This document shows, piece after piece, positions 38,880 to 51,017 of a stretch of DNA of 64,000 nt. The notes under the pieces were generated by a model. That model was not told where the DNA came from and did no database searches. It saw only the letters and a list, made by a program, of their open reading frames with translations. Each line of letters opens with the position of its first letter. The first letter of the stretch is position 1. The position numbers and the translations under genes are program-made. The DNA comes from Hirsutella rhossiliensis (lineage: Eukaryota > Ascomycota > Sordariomycetes > Hypocreales > Ophiocordycipitaceae): assembly GCF_020360975.1 (NCBI RefSeq), contig NW_025408684.1, forward strand, positions 1,054,001 to 1,118,000, given 5' to 3'.

Positions 38880-39843
38880 GTAGTATTAATAGGTAAGTTT
38901 TACTCTACTTAAAGCATTAGTCTATTCCTAGCTATATAGGCCGCTCTATTAATATATACTTATAGTAATAGCGGTAGTAGTAATAATAGCCCTAATAATA
39001 ATAATAACTTTAACTAGTAAGTTCCGCGCCCTATAAAGTAAGAGGCCGTATTCTATTATACTAACTTCCGCGATAGATATATCCGCTTCTCTCTCCCTTA
39101 CCTCCTCCTTCTTAAAGTATATAGAGTCGTTCGTCGATGCTATACTAGCCGCGGCTAACGATAACTCTACCGCTACCGCCGCTCTTACCCGCGCCGCTAC
39201 TACCGCTCCTACTACCGCTACCGCCGCCTTTACTACGCTATTCGCTCTTACGTCGCCCCTTAAGGTAACGACGCTATCCCCGCCGCTACTTATAACGCCC
39301 GGCCCCTCGGCCCTTACCTCTATCTCCGCTACCCCTATAAGTCTATAGTTAGGTAAGCGTAATAAACGTTATCCGCTAACCTCTTATAGTATAAGCGCTA
39401 AGTATAGGCTAGCGCCGCCCGCTTAGCCCCCTATATATATTATACGTCGTAGGAGCTCGACTACTTTAACTAGGCCGGGCGCCGCTATAGCGGTAGCTAC
39501 TATTAGTACGCGCGAGCCAGCCGCGCCTATAAAGCGGCGCCTCCTATCCTACTCGCTACGGCGTTAGCTTAAAAGGCCGGCTCGTATAAGTAGGCGTAAG
39601 GGGCTACTAAGAAGCGCCTTACCGCCGCCGCCGCCCCTTACTATAACCTCCGCGCCCTCGAGCGATAGGGCCTTATACTTAAGTAAGTTTTTTACCCCTA
39701 GAGCCGCCGCCGCCGCTAACTAGCTTATAGGCTTAGAGGGCCGCCTTAGCGCCTTAGAGACCGCCGCCGCTACTAATAAGAAGGAGGAGGCCGATAAGGA
39801 TAATAATAATAAGGATAATAATAATAATAACGATAAGGAATAG
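38880..39843 (+). pseudogene. Antisense gene candidate of gypsy-I copy C, internally deleted
   Basis: Counterpart of 2205-3312. From about 38956 to the stop at 39841-39843 the length is 885 bases against 1029 in copy A, a net loss of 144 bases that keeps the frame. The deletion junction is near 39690, before GAGCCGCC. The tail is again Asp/Asn/Lys-rich (39780-39840). Confidence 0.4.
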
Positions 39844-39879
39844 GCCTAGGTAGTTTAAGGGCTCCGCTTTATAATAAAC

Positions 39880-42800
39880 GCTATTTTTATCTTTACTTAT
39901 ACTATTACGCTTATATTGCCTATATTACTATAACTGCCCCCTCCGCTATACTTACTTTATAGTCCTAGCCTAGGTTACTATTAGTAGTCTATTAGTTTAT
40001 TATTCTTATCTACTATTTTAAATAAGGCCTTAAACTTATTAAGGGCTATAGTTCTCGTAAACTTATATATAGGTTCCTATATAAGGTTAAGATACCCGCG
40101 CTACTTAACGAGGACCTCTTAGCGTTTCCCCTTACTAACCTTTTTCTAGTACACGGCCTATATCTCTTTAACCTTAAACTCGTCCTTTCCCTTTACCTTA
40201 ATTATAAGCGGTTAAGTATCCGCTACTTCTTATCTAGGTAGCGGGTTAAAGGAGGCTCTATAAAGAAGGTCTACGTTAATCTTATTATAGACCCTTATTA
40301 GGAGACTATCGAGCTCTATAACCTATAGGCTAATAACCCTCTATACCGTAAACTTTATATATAGCTAGTTAAGCTTCTTTTTTAGCCGTGCCGACCTATA
40401 GTTATAGAGGTCTAGCTATACCTTATCTCTTACTATAAACCTATTTACTAGGGCCCTAGTCTTATTAGTATGCCGCTCTTAATCTTATACCGCGGCGGCT
40501 ATTATAGATTAGTAATAATCTATAGTCTCCTATAGCTTTTATATAAACGCGGAGGCGCGGCCCTCTAGTAATAAATTACTATATTACTCTATTACTATAT
40601 CTATAGTAAAGGGAACTAATAAGGGTAGTTTAAAGCTATATATTATAAAGAAAGGGGCTATCTTAATAAAGGTATATAGTTTACTATTTAATATAAGTTA
40701 GGCCGTAGGGAGCTAACGGTCTTAGTCTACTTAGTTATAGGCTACGATAGCCTATAGGTAAGCCTATACCTCTTAGTTAACCTTCTTAGGCCCTTTATCG
40801 GTTTATAAGTAATATACTATATTAAGTAGATATATAATTTAAAGTAGCTAGTATAAGTACTATTAAAAGCAGCTAGTCTAATTTAATCCCTTATCGCTTA
40901 TAATAAAGGCTAGCTAGCTATACGAGCGGGCCTAGTACTATAGGAAGCGCTCTATATAAGACTCTATATCTATAAATAGCATCGGCTTTAATACTATAGA
41001 CTTACTAAGTTAGTCCTTAATTACCTATATATAGCGGTTACCGCCCTCTATAAGTAAGAGGTCTATTATAAAGTCTATTTATATATATATATAGAACTAG
41101 TTAGGTACTAGAAGCTACTTAAGTAGCCTATTAAGCTACGCCCTCTAAATCTTAGTACGGCCGTAGATATTATAGTTATAAAGGAAGCGGCGAACGTAAT
41201 ACTATAGGAGGGGCTAGTAGAAATCCCTCGCGAGGCCTACTACTATGCCCTACCTACCTAGGTAGCCTACGATACTAGAGTTATAAACGAGCTAGACTAG
41301 CTTCCCTTAAAGCTCGTTTTATTTATCTAGCTCTAGCAGTCTATCCTTCTCCCTAGCTTTTATAGTATATAGCGCGCCCGGTACCTATAGTCTCCCCCGC
41401 TAACGTAGGTGCCCTTATAAGTTAATATAATAGTCGGCTACTTATACCTTTAGCTTTAGCTTTAAATTAAAGCGTTAAGCGCCGGACTTAACGGCGCGGC
41501 ATACGCTCTCGTAGGTATAGTCTAGAGACGATATCCTATCTTATAAGCGCTAGAGGACCTTATCTTAGAATACCCGCGCTATACGCGCCCTTAGGCCGGT
41601 CTATCCCTCCTTACTAAGCCGAGGTAAAGGTATAAGGGAAGGCTTATTTATTAGCGCCGCGCCTTCCTCTACTAAGGAAGCTCCTATATAAGTCTATAGC
41701 GCTTCTTATAGGATAAGCTATAGATCTTAGGCCTTAATATCCGCTCCTATTAGCTAGTCTTAATCCCTCTAAGAAAGCGTATTTAAGACTATAGAGTCCC
41801 GCCTTAGCTAGTACTTAATCGAAAAGTTAAAGCGTAAGAGATACTCCGCTTAATAGGCTTACCGCTCTAAGAGGTACTAGCGAGTTATAAAGTACTTAAG
41901 GTTCCTATAGTTTATAAGAACCTTAAAGCTCTTATAGCTCTAGAGCTCTACTTACTATTACTTAAGGTAGCTAATAATTACTAGTATCTCCTTATTATAA
42001 ATAGCGTAATTTTACTCTACTAAGGTTAGCTTATAAGAGTAGAACGCTACTAGTTACTTCCGCCTATCTACCTTTTAAGAGAGCGTTCCTCTAAGTACCT
42101 AGCCGCTATAGTCCGCTTTAACTAATATAGACTAGTTAAAGTCTTACTAGAGTAGTACTAGGGCTTAAGAGAATAGGTCCTTAAGCGTATAAAACGCTCC
42201 TTCCTATATAGGCTCCTAGTAAAAAGCGGTCTACTTCCTAGTAATCTTATTTAAGGGCATTATAATATAGGAGAAGCCCTTAATAAATATCCTATAATAG
42301 TTCGCGAACCTAAGGAAGCTTTATATACTTATTTATATAGTTAAGGTAGCTTAGTCTTAAATCGCCTAAATCTTTATAGGATCCGCCTATATACCTATAC
42401 TAGCGTAGATAATAAAGCCTAGGTACTTAAACCTCTTAACCTTAAATTCGTACTTATCTAGGTTAAGGTAAAGCCTATAAAGTTAAAGGCGCTCTAAGAC
42501 CCTTTATACTTTCTATATATAGTCCTCGTAAGAGCCGCTTATATAGATAAGGATATTATCTATATATATAAAGGCGAACTTATTAAGGAAGTCCTAAAGT
42601 ACGTTATTAATATAATACTAAAAGGTAGCGGGCGCTCTTAAGAGGCTAAAGGGCGTTATAAGCTACTTAAATAAGCTATAGCGTATATAGAACGCTATCT
42701 TCTACTTATTACCCTCTAAGATCTATACCTTATAGAACGCCTATTTTATATCTAGCTTTATAAACTACTTTACCTTTAAAAGGTTATAGAGTATATCTAA

Positions 42801-43740
42801 GATTAAGGGTAAGAGGTAGCGGTCTAGCCTTATAATTACGTTTAGAGCCCTATAGTTATAATAAAACTATATCCCGCCCCTTAGTTTATATATAAATAGG
42901 ACTAGCGCTCTTACTTTAGAGCTACTTACTTAAATAAAACCCTTATCTAAGAGGTCCCTTAGCGTCCTTTTTAGTACTAGTAGCTCTACGTATAATATAC
43001 TATATAGCGGTTTAAACGGTGCGGGTAGTTCTTACCCCTTCTTATTAATATAGAGTATAATCTTATAATCTACCCCTAGCTTATATAAGTTAAGCTTATC
43101 CGCTTCCTAGGACTTAAATAGTAATAGGAGGTCGTAAAAGCGCTTTAATATCTACTACTATAGCTTAGAAGGCGACTTTAGCTTCTTTACTTAAAGGGCC
43201 TTATCGATATCTACTAAGCTAACTATATAGACCGCTATATTAGCCGCTGCCCGGCCTTCCTCCCGCTTTAACCGTTATACGGTTCTTATAAAGATAGAGG
43301 TAAGGACTTTTTATACTAAGTATAAAGCTCGTATACTTAGTCCTACGCCTATAGAACTATCGTCGTAGTAGACCTACTATTATATAGGCCTAAACTATAG
43401 CTTCTTTTAGTATAGAACTAAGTATAACTCTATATATAATAACTAGGGTTTCCTAAGGATTAAGGGAAACTTTAGTTAAGGGATTATATAGGCTACGATA
43501 AGCTTATAGTAACCGTTAACCTCTATAGCTAGCTATATAATACCTTTAATTACTATACCTTCTATTACGCTTAAGGCGCCCTTTACTTACCTTAGGGCGA
43601 TCTTTTCTACTAGTACTTATATCTCTTATATAAGCGCCTTATCGACTACGGCGTAGTACTAGTAGCCCTTATCTATAAGGGCAGCGATAAGTAAGGAGTT
43701 ATTAACTATAACCTATATTAAAGTAAGCTCCTCTTCTATA
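39880..43740 (-). pseudogene. gypsy-I copy C pol relic
   Basis: Minus-strand protease, RT, RNase H, integrase as in copy A. The RT active site reads YIDN (42555-42566). RIP-type stops throughout. Confidence 0.83.
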
Positions 43741-44960
43741 TAGGCGGATAATTCCTCCTTCTTTTTTACTAGTACTAGTAATTAGGGCTCTAGAGCCTAT
43801 CTTTACTCTAGAGCTACTCTTTTTCCTCTAGGCCTAAGGGAGCGGAGTCCTTTTTATCGTTTAAGGTAAGGAGCGGTTCTATCCTTACTACTTAAACTAC
43901 TTTAGGCCGCTTAGCTAAAAGGAAGGGGCATTTTAATATAAAGTATATAAACGCGCCGTAATATAAGTAGCGGCTATTAGCCTTCTTTTTCTTAATTTCC
44001 TTACTTATTACTTACTTTACCTACTACTTAAAGAGCGGGATAGTATAAGGGATATTTAAAGACGACTTCCTACTATATTTAGCTCGGTCTATATAAGTAG
44101 CCGATATTAAGGTATCTTTATTAGTATCGATAGTTAGCTATTCCTCTTATAAAAGGGCGGTAATCCTATTACCGCTATATAGCGTATACTTATAAAGCTT
44201 TTAGAAATATAGCGTTTACTTATAGCCCTATACTACTTTTATTAACTAGCTTATATACTCGCTATAGTTAGTAGGTATAATTATAAGGATAAGTAGCTCT
44301 TATAGGGCTAGCGTAATTAAGTTCTATAACTATATAAGCTTTACGCTATCTTCTTATACTATAGTTCCTACTACTTATAAGAGCGTCTCTTTAAAGTTAA
44401 GGAGGAATTCGCTAAAGGTCTACCTATCCCTTTACTTAAGGGTCTATAGCCTATCCTACGCCTTCTCCCGCTCCTATATATTACCGAATATATATATAAG
44501 GTATTAAAAGAAGTCCTATAAGTCGCGTCTACCTCTAAGGCCGCCCTTATCTTAGAATCCGGAGATCCGCTATATCTAGGGCTCTAGTAGCGTATAAAGG
44601 AGTAAATACTACGCTATATTACGATAGCTATTTAAGCCCTATTTCTTATCTATTATAAACTTCGTCTATAGCCGGCTAAGGAAGAAGTAAAAAGACTTAG
44701 GCTTACCGTCCTAAGTCGGCTAGGGAAGCGGCTTTTATATTAGTAGTGCCGCCGCTATAACTAGTATTACTAAGGTCGTAGGGGTTAACGCTAGTCTCGT
44801 AGACGGCTCCCTTAGTATAGCGAGAACCTCGTTCTTCTTACTAGCCGTCGCGCTTTTAATCGCTTTTAAGATAGCTATAATACTTCCTATCCGCCAGGGT
44901 AGCGGGTACTCCTTGAAGCGGCACCCTTTCTAGGGAGATATCTATTAAATCTATTAGTTA
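43740..44960 (-). pseudogene. gypsy-I copy C gag relic
   Basis: Aligned with 7200-8430 in copy A and lies directly before the 5' LTR. No domain readable. Confidence 0.5.
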
Positions 44961-44971
44961 ATAACTTATAC

Positions 44972-45157
44972 TATTATAGAGTAGGCAGAGGCGTATATAT
45001 AGGTACCGTCTATAGGATAATATTAATAAGCTATATAGAGCTCTTTTATACGCGGCTAGCTTACCCCTATACTTATAGGATCCGGCCCTTTATATATAAC
45101 TACGTAGCTTAGGCCGCGGCCTAAGCCTATTACTTATAATAGTTAAAGACTCTTATA
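44972..45157 (-). repeat. gypsy-I copy C 5' LTR (186 bp)
   Basis: Pairs with 38328-38513. Followed by the ATAGT duplication. Confidence 0.93.
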
Positions 45158-45254
45158 ATAGTATAATATTAAAACTAAGATAATTAATAGACTTAGCTAA
45201 ATAAATATATTTAAGGGTCTTATAAGAATAATCCTTCGATATATAACTAGATAT
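45158..45254 (-). pseudogene. gypsy-II(ii) antisense gene candidate, 5' part
   Basis: Minus-strand start corresponding to 59780 in copy (iii); the ATG is ATA here (45252-45254). A TATTTATA at 45324-45331 is the minus-strand equivalent of the TATAAATA box of copy (iii). Interrupted by gypsy-I copy C after about 32 codons. Confidence 0.45.
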
Positions 45255-45390
45255 ACTATTAGTAGTATATCCTAAGAGATAGAAAGGATAAAATAAGGAA
45301 TATATATATACGTAATAAAGGTATATTTATATATAGTAGCTAAAGTAGTAGTAGGTCTTATAAATAAGACTAAAAGGAAGGGAGATATTA

Positions 45391-45861
45391 TATTATAATT
45401 ATAGTTAGTAGGCTATAAGAGAGCTAGCTATATTTATATAATAAGGCAGCTTAAAATAATAGTTAAGATAAGAAGTTACTTAGGCTTAGCTTACTTAAAG
45501 TATATATAAGCTAAGTAAGCCTTATATAAATAGATTACTACTTAAGAGTATAGCTTATAAGTAAGCTATAGTAAGCTATAAAGGGGATTATAGCTAGGAC
45601 TATAATTTAAAGATAGTTTTTATAAGTATATATAGCTACTTACTTTTACTCTTTTAAATAAATAGCTTTCTAGCTTTTAATATAAATCTTTATTATAATT
45701 CTATCTTTAATTTTAATTACTTAGTTATAGTTTATAGTCTATAACCTCTAACTTATTATTAATATAATAAATATATTATTACTTAAACTATACCTTATTA
45801 TATCTATTAATATAAACCCCCTTAATAGGTTTATCCTTTAAGAATAATACTAGTCGTTATA
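45391..45861 (+). repeat. gypsy-II 3' LTR (471 bp)
   Basis: Preceded by a purine-rich TAAAAGGAAGGGAGA tract, the polypurine site. Followed by a scrap of copia H LTR, not by the CTTAG expected if it paired with 24436-24905. Confidence 0.88.
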
Positions 45862-45928
45862 TATATAAAAGAGGTATTAAAGTTAATAATTCTATCTTTA
45901 TTTACTAGTAGATATACTACCTTATATA
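45862..45928 (-). repeat. Scrap of a second copia H LTR
   Basis: Matches about 28322-28405 of the copia LTR (region reading GGTATTAAAGTTAATAATT). It continues across the SINE-like element at 46704-46727. It is about 90 bp in total and bounded by gypsy-II on both sides. Confidence 0.65.
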
Positions 45929-46703
45929 TTATTATTATTATTAAGATTATACTAGTAACTTATTTAAAGGTATTTAAAACTTTAGCGTTAAATAAGAGGG
46001 AAAAACTAAAGTACTTAAAGGAAAACCCTCCTTTCTTTTATAGCTAGTCTACCTTTATACTAAGTTACGGTTATAATATATAGGAATCTTATACTAGCTA
46101 TCTTAGGTATTATTATATTTAGTTAGAATTATATTAGCCTTATTATAAAGTAACCTTAGAAAGTAACTCTTTTATATATATAAGGTATATAGTATTAATT
46201 AATAGTATAAGCGTTTTTAGTTAATAGTTAATAGTTAATTATATAATTATCTTTAACTTTATCTTATAATAATATCTTCTTAGGCTTTACCTTATTTTTC
46301 TATTATAAAGCTTAGTAAGCTATTTTTATTAATACTAGCCTTTAACTAAGCTAGTAGTTAAGTTATTATACTAGCTTCGCGCTATACTTATTAAGTTATT
46401 AGTATCGGCCCTAGGTTTTTATTTTCCTAGTTAAGGGGCTTAAACTAAGGTTAAAAGGAGGTCTTAATAAATTTATTACTAAGTTTAAATAAGCGAGGTC
46501 TAAGCCGGCCTACTTATAATAGGGCTAGACTACTAGTATATTTATAAGCGCTTTTAAAAGTATTAATTAGCTATTTAATAAGTAAGTTAGTATAGTTTAC
46601 TAGTTTAACTAAAAATTAATTATACCCTTAGCTAGATTTAAACTAACTATAGCGTTATAGCTAGTAGGCTTCCTAGGTATATAACTACTATACTATAAGG
46701 GTA
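45929..46703 (-). mobile_element. SINE-like element D2 (775 bp)
   Basis: Same length, 5' head and (TAA)n 3' tail as D1. Flanked by a 14-bp duplication with three mismatches (45915-45928 and 46704-46717). The head (46703 to 46623) is better preserved: acceptor-like TACCCTTA pairs with TAAGGGTA over 8 bp, D-stem GTAT/ATAC with a nine-base loop resembling AGTGGTTAT, and a T-arm with 7-base loop TTTAAAT. The mid part carries no coding potential. Confidence 0.75.
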
Positions 46704-47200
46704 TATTAATTTATATAGATAATTATACTCTTAAAGTAAAGTTTAATATATTAGTTTTAAGTTTAATTTATTATTTTAAATTAAAGGTTATTAAGACTAG
46801 TTCTTAGATAATTATCGTTTTAATATATTTAAAAGCTTTATTAGCTTTATTATCCTTTATAAATTCTTTTTCCTTTTTTATTAAGTTATATAATAGTACT
46901 ATAATCTTTTTAAAATCTTTAATAAATCGTTAATAGTAATTTATAAATCCTAAGAAACTTAATATATCTTTAATATTCTTTAATATTTACTATTTTTTAA
47001 CTAAGTTAATCTTATCTTATTTTATATCTTTCTTAATAAGATTATATATTTAAGAAAGTCTATATTTTATATATAAAACTTACTTTTTTCTAGCTTAATT
47101 AATAACTTTATATTTTAAAGTATATAAAGTACTTTATAAATATATTCTTTATATTCTTTTAAAGTATCTAAGAAGATTAAGATATTATTTAAGTATATTA

Positions 47201-49035
47201 TTATTAAAAATATACTAGGGACCTAGCTAAAGCTATTTAAAACTTCGATATTAAATAAGAAGGAAAAACTAAAGTACTTAAGGAAAAACCCTCCCTTCTT
47301 TTAATATAGGTCCGCCTTAAACGAGGTTATAGTAGTAATATATAGGAAATTTACGCTAGCTACTATAGGCTTCTCTTATATATTTACTTTTTAGCGTAAG
47401 CCCTCTTAGGCTATAGCTATTACTATCTTAAGTAGCCGCGGCCCGGGCTTACTAGCCTAGGCCTAGGGTTATAGGTAGTAGTCTTTCTTTAAGGGGCTTA
47501 GCTTATAAGCGCCTCTATTCTCTATAGCTCCTATACTATTATAGCGTAGCCGCGGTAGCAGCCGCGTTAGCTTATTAGTCTATTAGTTAATAAGGTAGGT
47601 AATATTTAGTTACTAGGCTAGGCGCTAGTATAGGTCGCTCTTAAGTAAAGCTAGCTAATTAAAATTTAATTAGCTAGCTCCGCTAATTAAAAATTAGTTT
47701 TTATTTAGCTATACGACTTCTTAATTAAGGGCGCGGTAGCTTATATTTACTATCTATTATATAGTTACTAATTACGCGTGCTTAGCTTATATATATATAT
47801 ACCTACCCTCCCCTTATAGTTTCGTTCCTATCTCTTCTTACCTCTTTATTTATCTTTACTTATATAAGCCCTAGCTCCTTACCTATATTATTTCTATATC
47901 CTTAGTTTTCCCTTATACTATATTTAGTTCGTTTACTATTATATTACTATATCTAACTAAGAAGCCGACTTAGGTAGTAGCGGCTCGCCTCCTTTAAAGC
48001 CCCCTCCTTATAAGAAAGTCGCTACTATAGTAGGATCGGAACGCTTTATCCCTTATTTTATATATATTAAGCGCCTTACTAGCGAGCTTACCTATAAGTC
48101 TTTTACCGGCTATTAAAACCAGTCTTATAAATATTAGTCTTAGTCTTATCTTAAGTTAGTCTTACTTTTAATACTTTTTATTAACTTTACTAGCTATAAA
48201 GGCTAAAGCGTATATCGCTTACGCTAACTCTAACTAGTCTTATTACTAATTAAGTAACCCCGCTCCGCTATAATATAGTCTAAGTTTAGTATTAATCTAA
48301 GTTCTAGATTACCTTTAAGGGTAAAGAGGCTACTTATACCCTCTACTAAGTATAGTTTAAGGTTAATAGCCCCTCCCTTATAAAGGGCTTAGTATAAGAG
48401 CGCCTTTACTATACTACTTTAAAAACTTATATATACGCTAGTTAGAAGGCCCTTACTATTAAGGGTAAGGGCATATTAAGTAAGTTTACCCTTAGTCTAG
48501 CTATAGTTACTAAAAATATTAAAATACTTACCTTAGCTTTTACTTATTTTATAGATAATACCTACTATATATATAAGTCCTTAAAAAAGTACCTAAGAGA
48601 GTTTAGTAATATTATTAAGACCTTAGCTTAAGTTAGGCCTAAGTCGCTCTTAGTTACTTAAAAGCCTCTTATAGTAGTTAATAATCTTACTAACTATTTC
48701 TATCTTATCGCTAGTAATAACTATAATAGTAAAGGTAGCGGTTTTAACCTTACTAGGCTTAATCTAGCCTTAGCCCCTTTTAATAAAGGGAAAGGTAAGA
48801 GTAAAGGTAAAGGTAAGGCGGCTATTACGTTTAAGGGTCTATTTAAAGCTAAGGCTAAGGAGTCCGCTACTATTACTATACCTATAGTTATCTCGAAACT
48901 AATATAGGAGACTACTACGTTGCCCCTTCTTAGCTCCGACGCTAAGTCTTAGCTTAGTATTTCTCTTAGCGCTAAGCCCGCCTTAAAGCGCCCTTATCTT
49001 ACGTCGCTTACCGACCTTATTAACGCTCCTAACTT
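47201..49035 (-). mobile_element. LINE-3, 5'-truncated Tad1-like LINE (1835 bp)
   Basis: Flanked by the duplication TTATCTAAGTATATTA (47185-47200, one C/T difference, and 49036-49051). The 3' end with a short TTA tail is at 47201; the sequence is the 3' region of the LINE only, so it is a classic 5'-truncated insertion. It includes the 3' terminal 280 bp missing from LINE-2 and LINE-1 in this window, and the antisense gene candidate with its TA run (47787-47801) and CT block. Confidence 0.85.
47942..49035 (+). pseudogene. Antisense gene candidate in LINE-3 (truncated)
   Basis: One frame (codons beginning at 48062, 48362, 48722 and so on) stays in phase from about 47942 to the truncation at 49035, interrupted only by TAA/TAG. 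It includes a Lys/Gly repeat KGKGKSKGKGK (48785-48817). Same frame as 11400-13040 in LINE-2. No known domain. Coding strand not proven. Confidence 0.3.
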
Positions 49036-49296
49036 TTATCTAAGTATATTACGATAAGGATATCTAAGTATTTATATAGTATATTATTAATTATTTATTA
49101 AAAGGTAGCTAATATATTTATAAGTTTAAATAGTATTACTAGAAATTTAAATAGTTTAAATTTTATTTTAAAGGCTATTATTTATTTATATCTTTTTTTT
49201 ATATATATTAAGTTTTAAGCGCCTTTAAGATTAAGGGCTATAAACTATTTTTTACTCTATAGTTAATCTTATAGTTTTAAAGATTAACCTTAAAAA

Positions 49297-49837
49297 AAAC
49301 TTCTTATAAAACTAATATATACTTAAAATAGGTATATATTACGATTAAAATACTAACTAATACTAAGAATTAATTTAGTAGTATTAATTACTCTTAGTAA
49401 TAATACTATACTAAGGTAAAGGGGTAAGTAAATATAGTAGCGGCCCTTAATATACTAAGCTTAATTAAAGTATATAGCGTAAAGAGATACTACTTAAATT
49501 TATATACCTTAATAAGATAAGTTAATAAACTTAAAGTAGTAATATAATACTAGCTTAAGTACTAAGCGACCTTATAAAAAAAGTAGTATATAATAAACTT
49601 TTAGGCTTTATCTTAAGTATATAGTTTAGTAAGGTATAGGTAATAGTTAAATAGCTTTTTAAGGTAAAAAGCTATATTAGTAGCGCGTTATTAGTAGTAC
49701 TTTATATAGATAAGAGCTTTAAAATAATAATCTAGGATATAATTAAAAAAGTAGTTAAGGAAGAACTCTACCTAAGTATTACTTTAGGCTTAAGGGGCCC
49801 TAAGCGAACCTAGGCCGCGGTTATAGCTAAGACTAAG
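49297..49837 (+). mobile_element. 5' piece of LINE-2, displaced and inverted
   Basis: Aligns with the first 540 bp of LINE-1 (51022-51560; ORF1 N-terminal region) and starts at the same base (AAACTTC), so this is probably the true 5' end. It ends in CTAAG at the exact LINE position where LINE-2 begins again at 24435 (CTTAG on plus). The two pieces are the halves of one LINE split by a gypsy-II insertion, now facing opposite ways. Confidence 0.75.
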
Positions 49838-50307
49838 TATAACGACCGGTATTATTCTTAAGAGATAAACCTATTAAGGGGTTTATATTAATAGATATAA
49901 TAAGGCGTAGTTTAAGTAATAATATATATATTATATTAGTAATAAGTTAAAGGTTATAAACTATAGATTATAACTAGGTAATTAAAATTAAAGATAGAAT
50001 TATAATAAAGATCTATATTAAAAGCTAGAGAGCTATTTATTTAAAGGAGTAAAAGTAGGTAGATATATATACTTATAAAGACTATCCTTAGATTACGGTC
50101 CTAGCTATAATCCCCTTTATAGCTTACTATAGCTTACTTATAAGCTATACTCTTAAGTAGTAATCTATTTATATAAAGCTTACTTAGCTTATATACGCTT
50201 TAAGTAAGCTAAGCTTAAGTAACTTCTTATCTTAACTATTATTCTAAGCTACTTTATTATATAAATATAGCTAGCTCTCTTATAGCCTACTAACTATAGT
50301 TATAATA
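49838..50307 (-). repeat. gypsy-II(v) 3' LTR (470 bp)
   Basis: Same limits as the LTR at 59174-59643. Starts TATAACGACC, ends GTTATAATA on plus. Confidence 0.9.
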
Positions 50308-50443
50308 TAATATCTCCTTTCCTTTTAGTCTTATTTATAAGACTTATTACTACCTTAGCCGCTATATATAAATATACCCTTATTATATATATATATATTC
50401 CTTATTTTATCCTTTCTATCCCTTAAGATATACTATTAATAGT

Positions 50444-51017
50444 ATATTTAGTTATATATTAAAGGATCGTTCTTATAAGACCCTTAAGCGTATTTATTTA
50501 GCTAAGTTTATTAATTATCTTAGTTTTAATATTATACTATATTCTTTTTATTTATTATATAGCTTCTACTATAAAATACTAAAGAAATCTTCTAAGTATA
50601 TTAAATATATATAGTAAGGTCGTTCCTACGATATATTAAGTATAGTAATTAGCTCTTATAAGTAACTTTATTATCCTACTTATTATTTTATAGCTAATAT
50701 ATTTCTTAGTATCTTAAATAAATCTAAAGTTTAATCGATTAAATAAAGAAGAAGAAATTACTAAGGAGCGAATATTAAAAGCTTAAGCTAACCTAAATAA
50801 AGCCTTAGCTTATTTAGCGCGGCTTTATTATTAAAAGCGCTAGCTAAAGATAAAAGGTACTAAGATAGTCTATTAAGGCCTTTATTCCTTAAATAACCTT
50901 AATAAGGCTAAGCGCTAAGAATTTAAAGTAGTAGTCGATATTTAGTTTATAAGTAGATTTAATATAATTAATTAAAATACTATTAGTTTATTAAGCGATT
51001 TTATAATACCTAGGGTA
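50444..51017 (+). pseudogene. gypsy-II(v) antisense gene candidate, truncated
   Basis: Same gene as 59780-60406. The TATA box TATAAATA is kept (50367-50374) and the start codon is ATA (50444-50446). The frame runs parallel to copy (iii), but all six cysteine positions are Tyr codons. LINE-1 cuts off the last codons. Confidence 0.5.

Larger units (their letters stand above)
38328..45157 (-). mobile_element. gypsy-I copy C, complete Ty3 retrotransposon (6830 bp)
   Basis: LTRs 38328-38513 and 44972-45157 (186 bp) with perfect duplication ATAGT (38323-38327, 45158-45162). Same arrangement as copies A and B but about 140 bp shorter, because of one deletion in the antisense gene near 39690. Mutation level is intermediate between A and B. 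Confidence 0.93.
24436..45861 (+). mobile_element. gypsy-II(ii), Ty3 retrotransposon, both LTRs, three later insertions
   Basis: Plus-strand copy with 470-bp LTRs at 24436-24905 and 45391-45861, Gag-protease (24906-28204), RT-RNase H-integrase (34174-37780) and a minus-strand 3' gene candidate. Interrupted by a copia element (28205-34168, duplication AATAA), a SINE-like element (36926-37700, 15-bp duplication) and gypsy-I copy C (38328-45157, duplication ATAGT). The left flank duplication is CTTAG (24431-24435), but no CTTAG follows 45861. Its partner CTAAG instead precedes the inverted LTR at 49838, so the right end probably belongs to another copy. Confidence 0.87.
46728..49296 (-). mobile_element. 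gypsy-II(iv), RT-region fragment, interrupted
   Basis: 46728-47200 and 49036-49296 align with about 62165-62870 of gypsy-II(iii), covering the RNase H-RT boundary and RT (minus strand). A 5'-truncated LINE sits between them with a 16-bp duplication. The fragment ends at the start of the LINE 5' piece at 49297. No functional frame. Confidence 0.8.

Noticed and set aside
45391..45861. Treating this LTR and 24436-24905 as the two ends of one untouched insertion
   Set aside because: The CTTAG duplication at the left is missing at the right but present, inverted, at 49833-49837.
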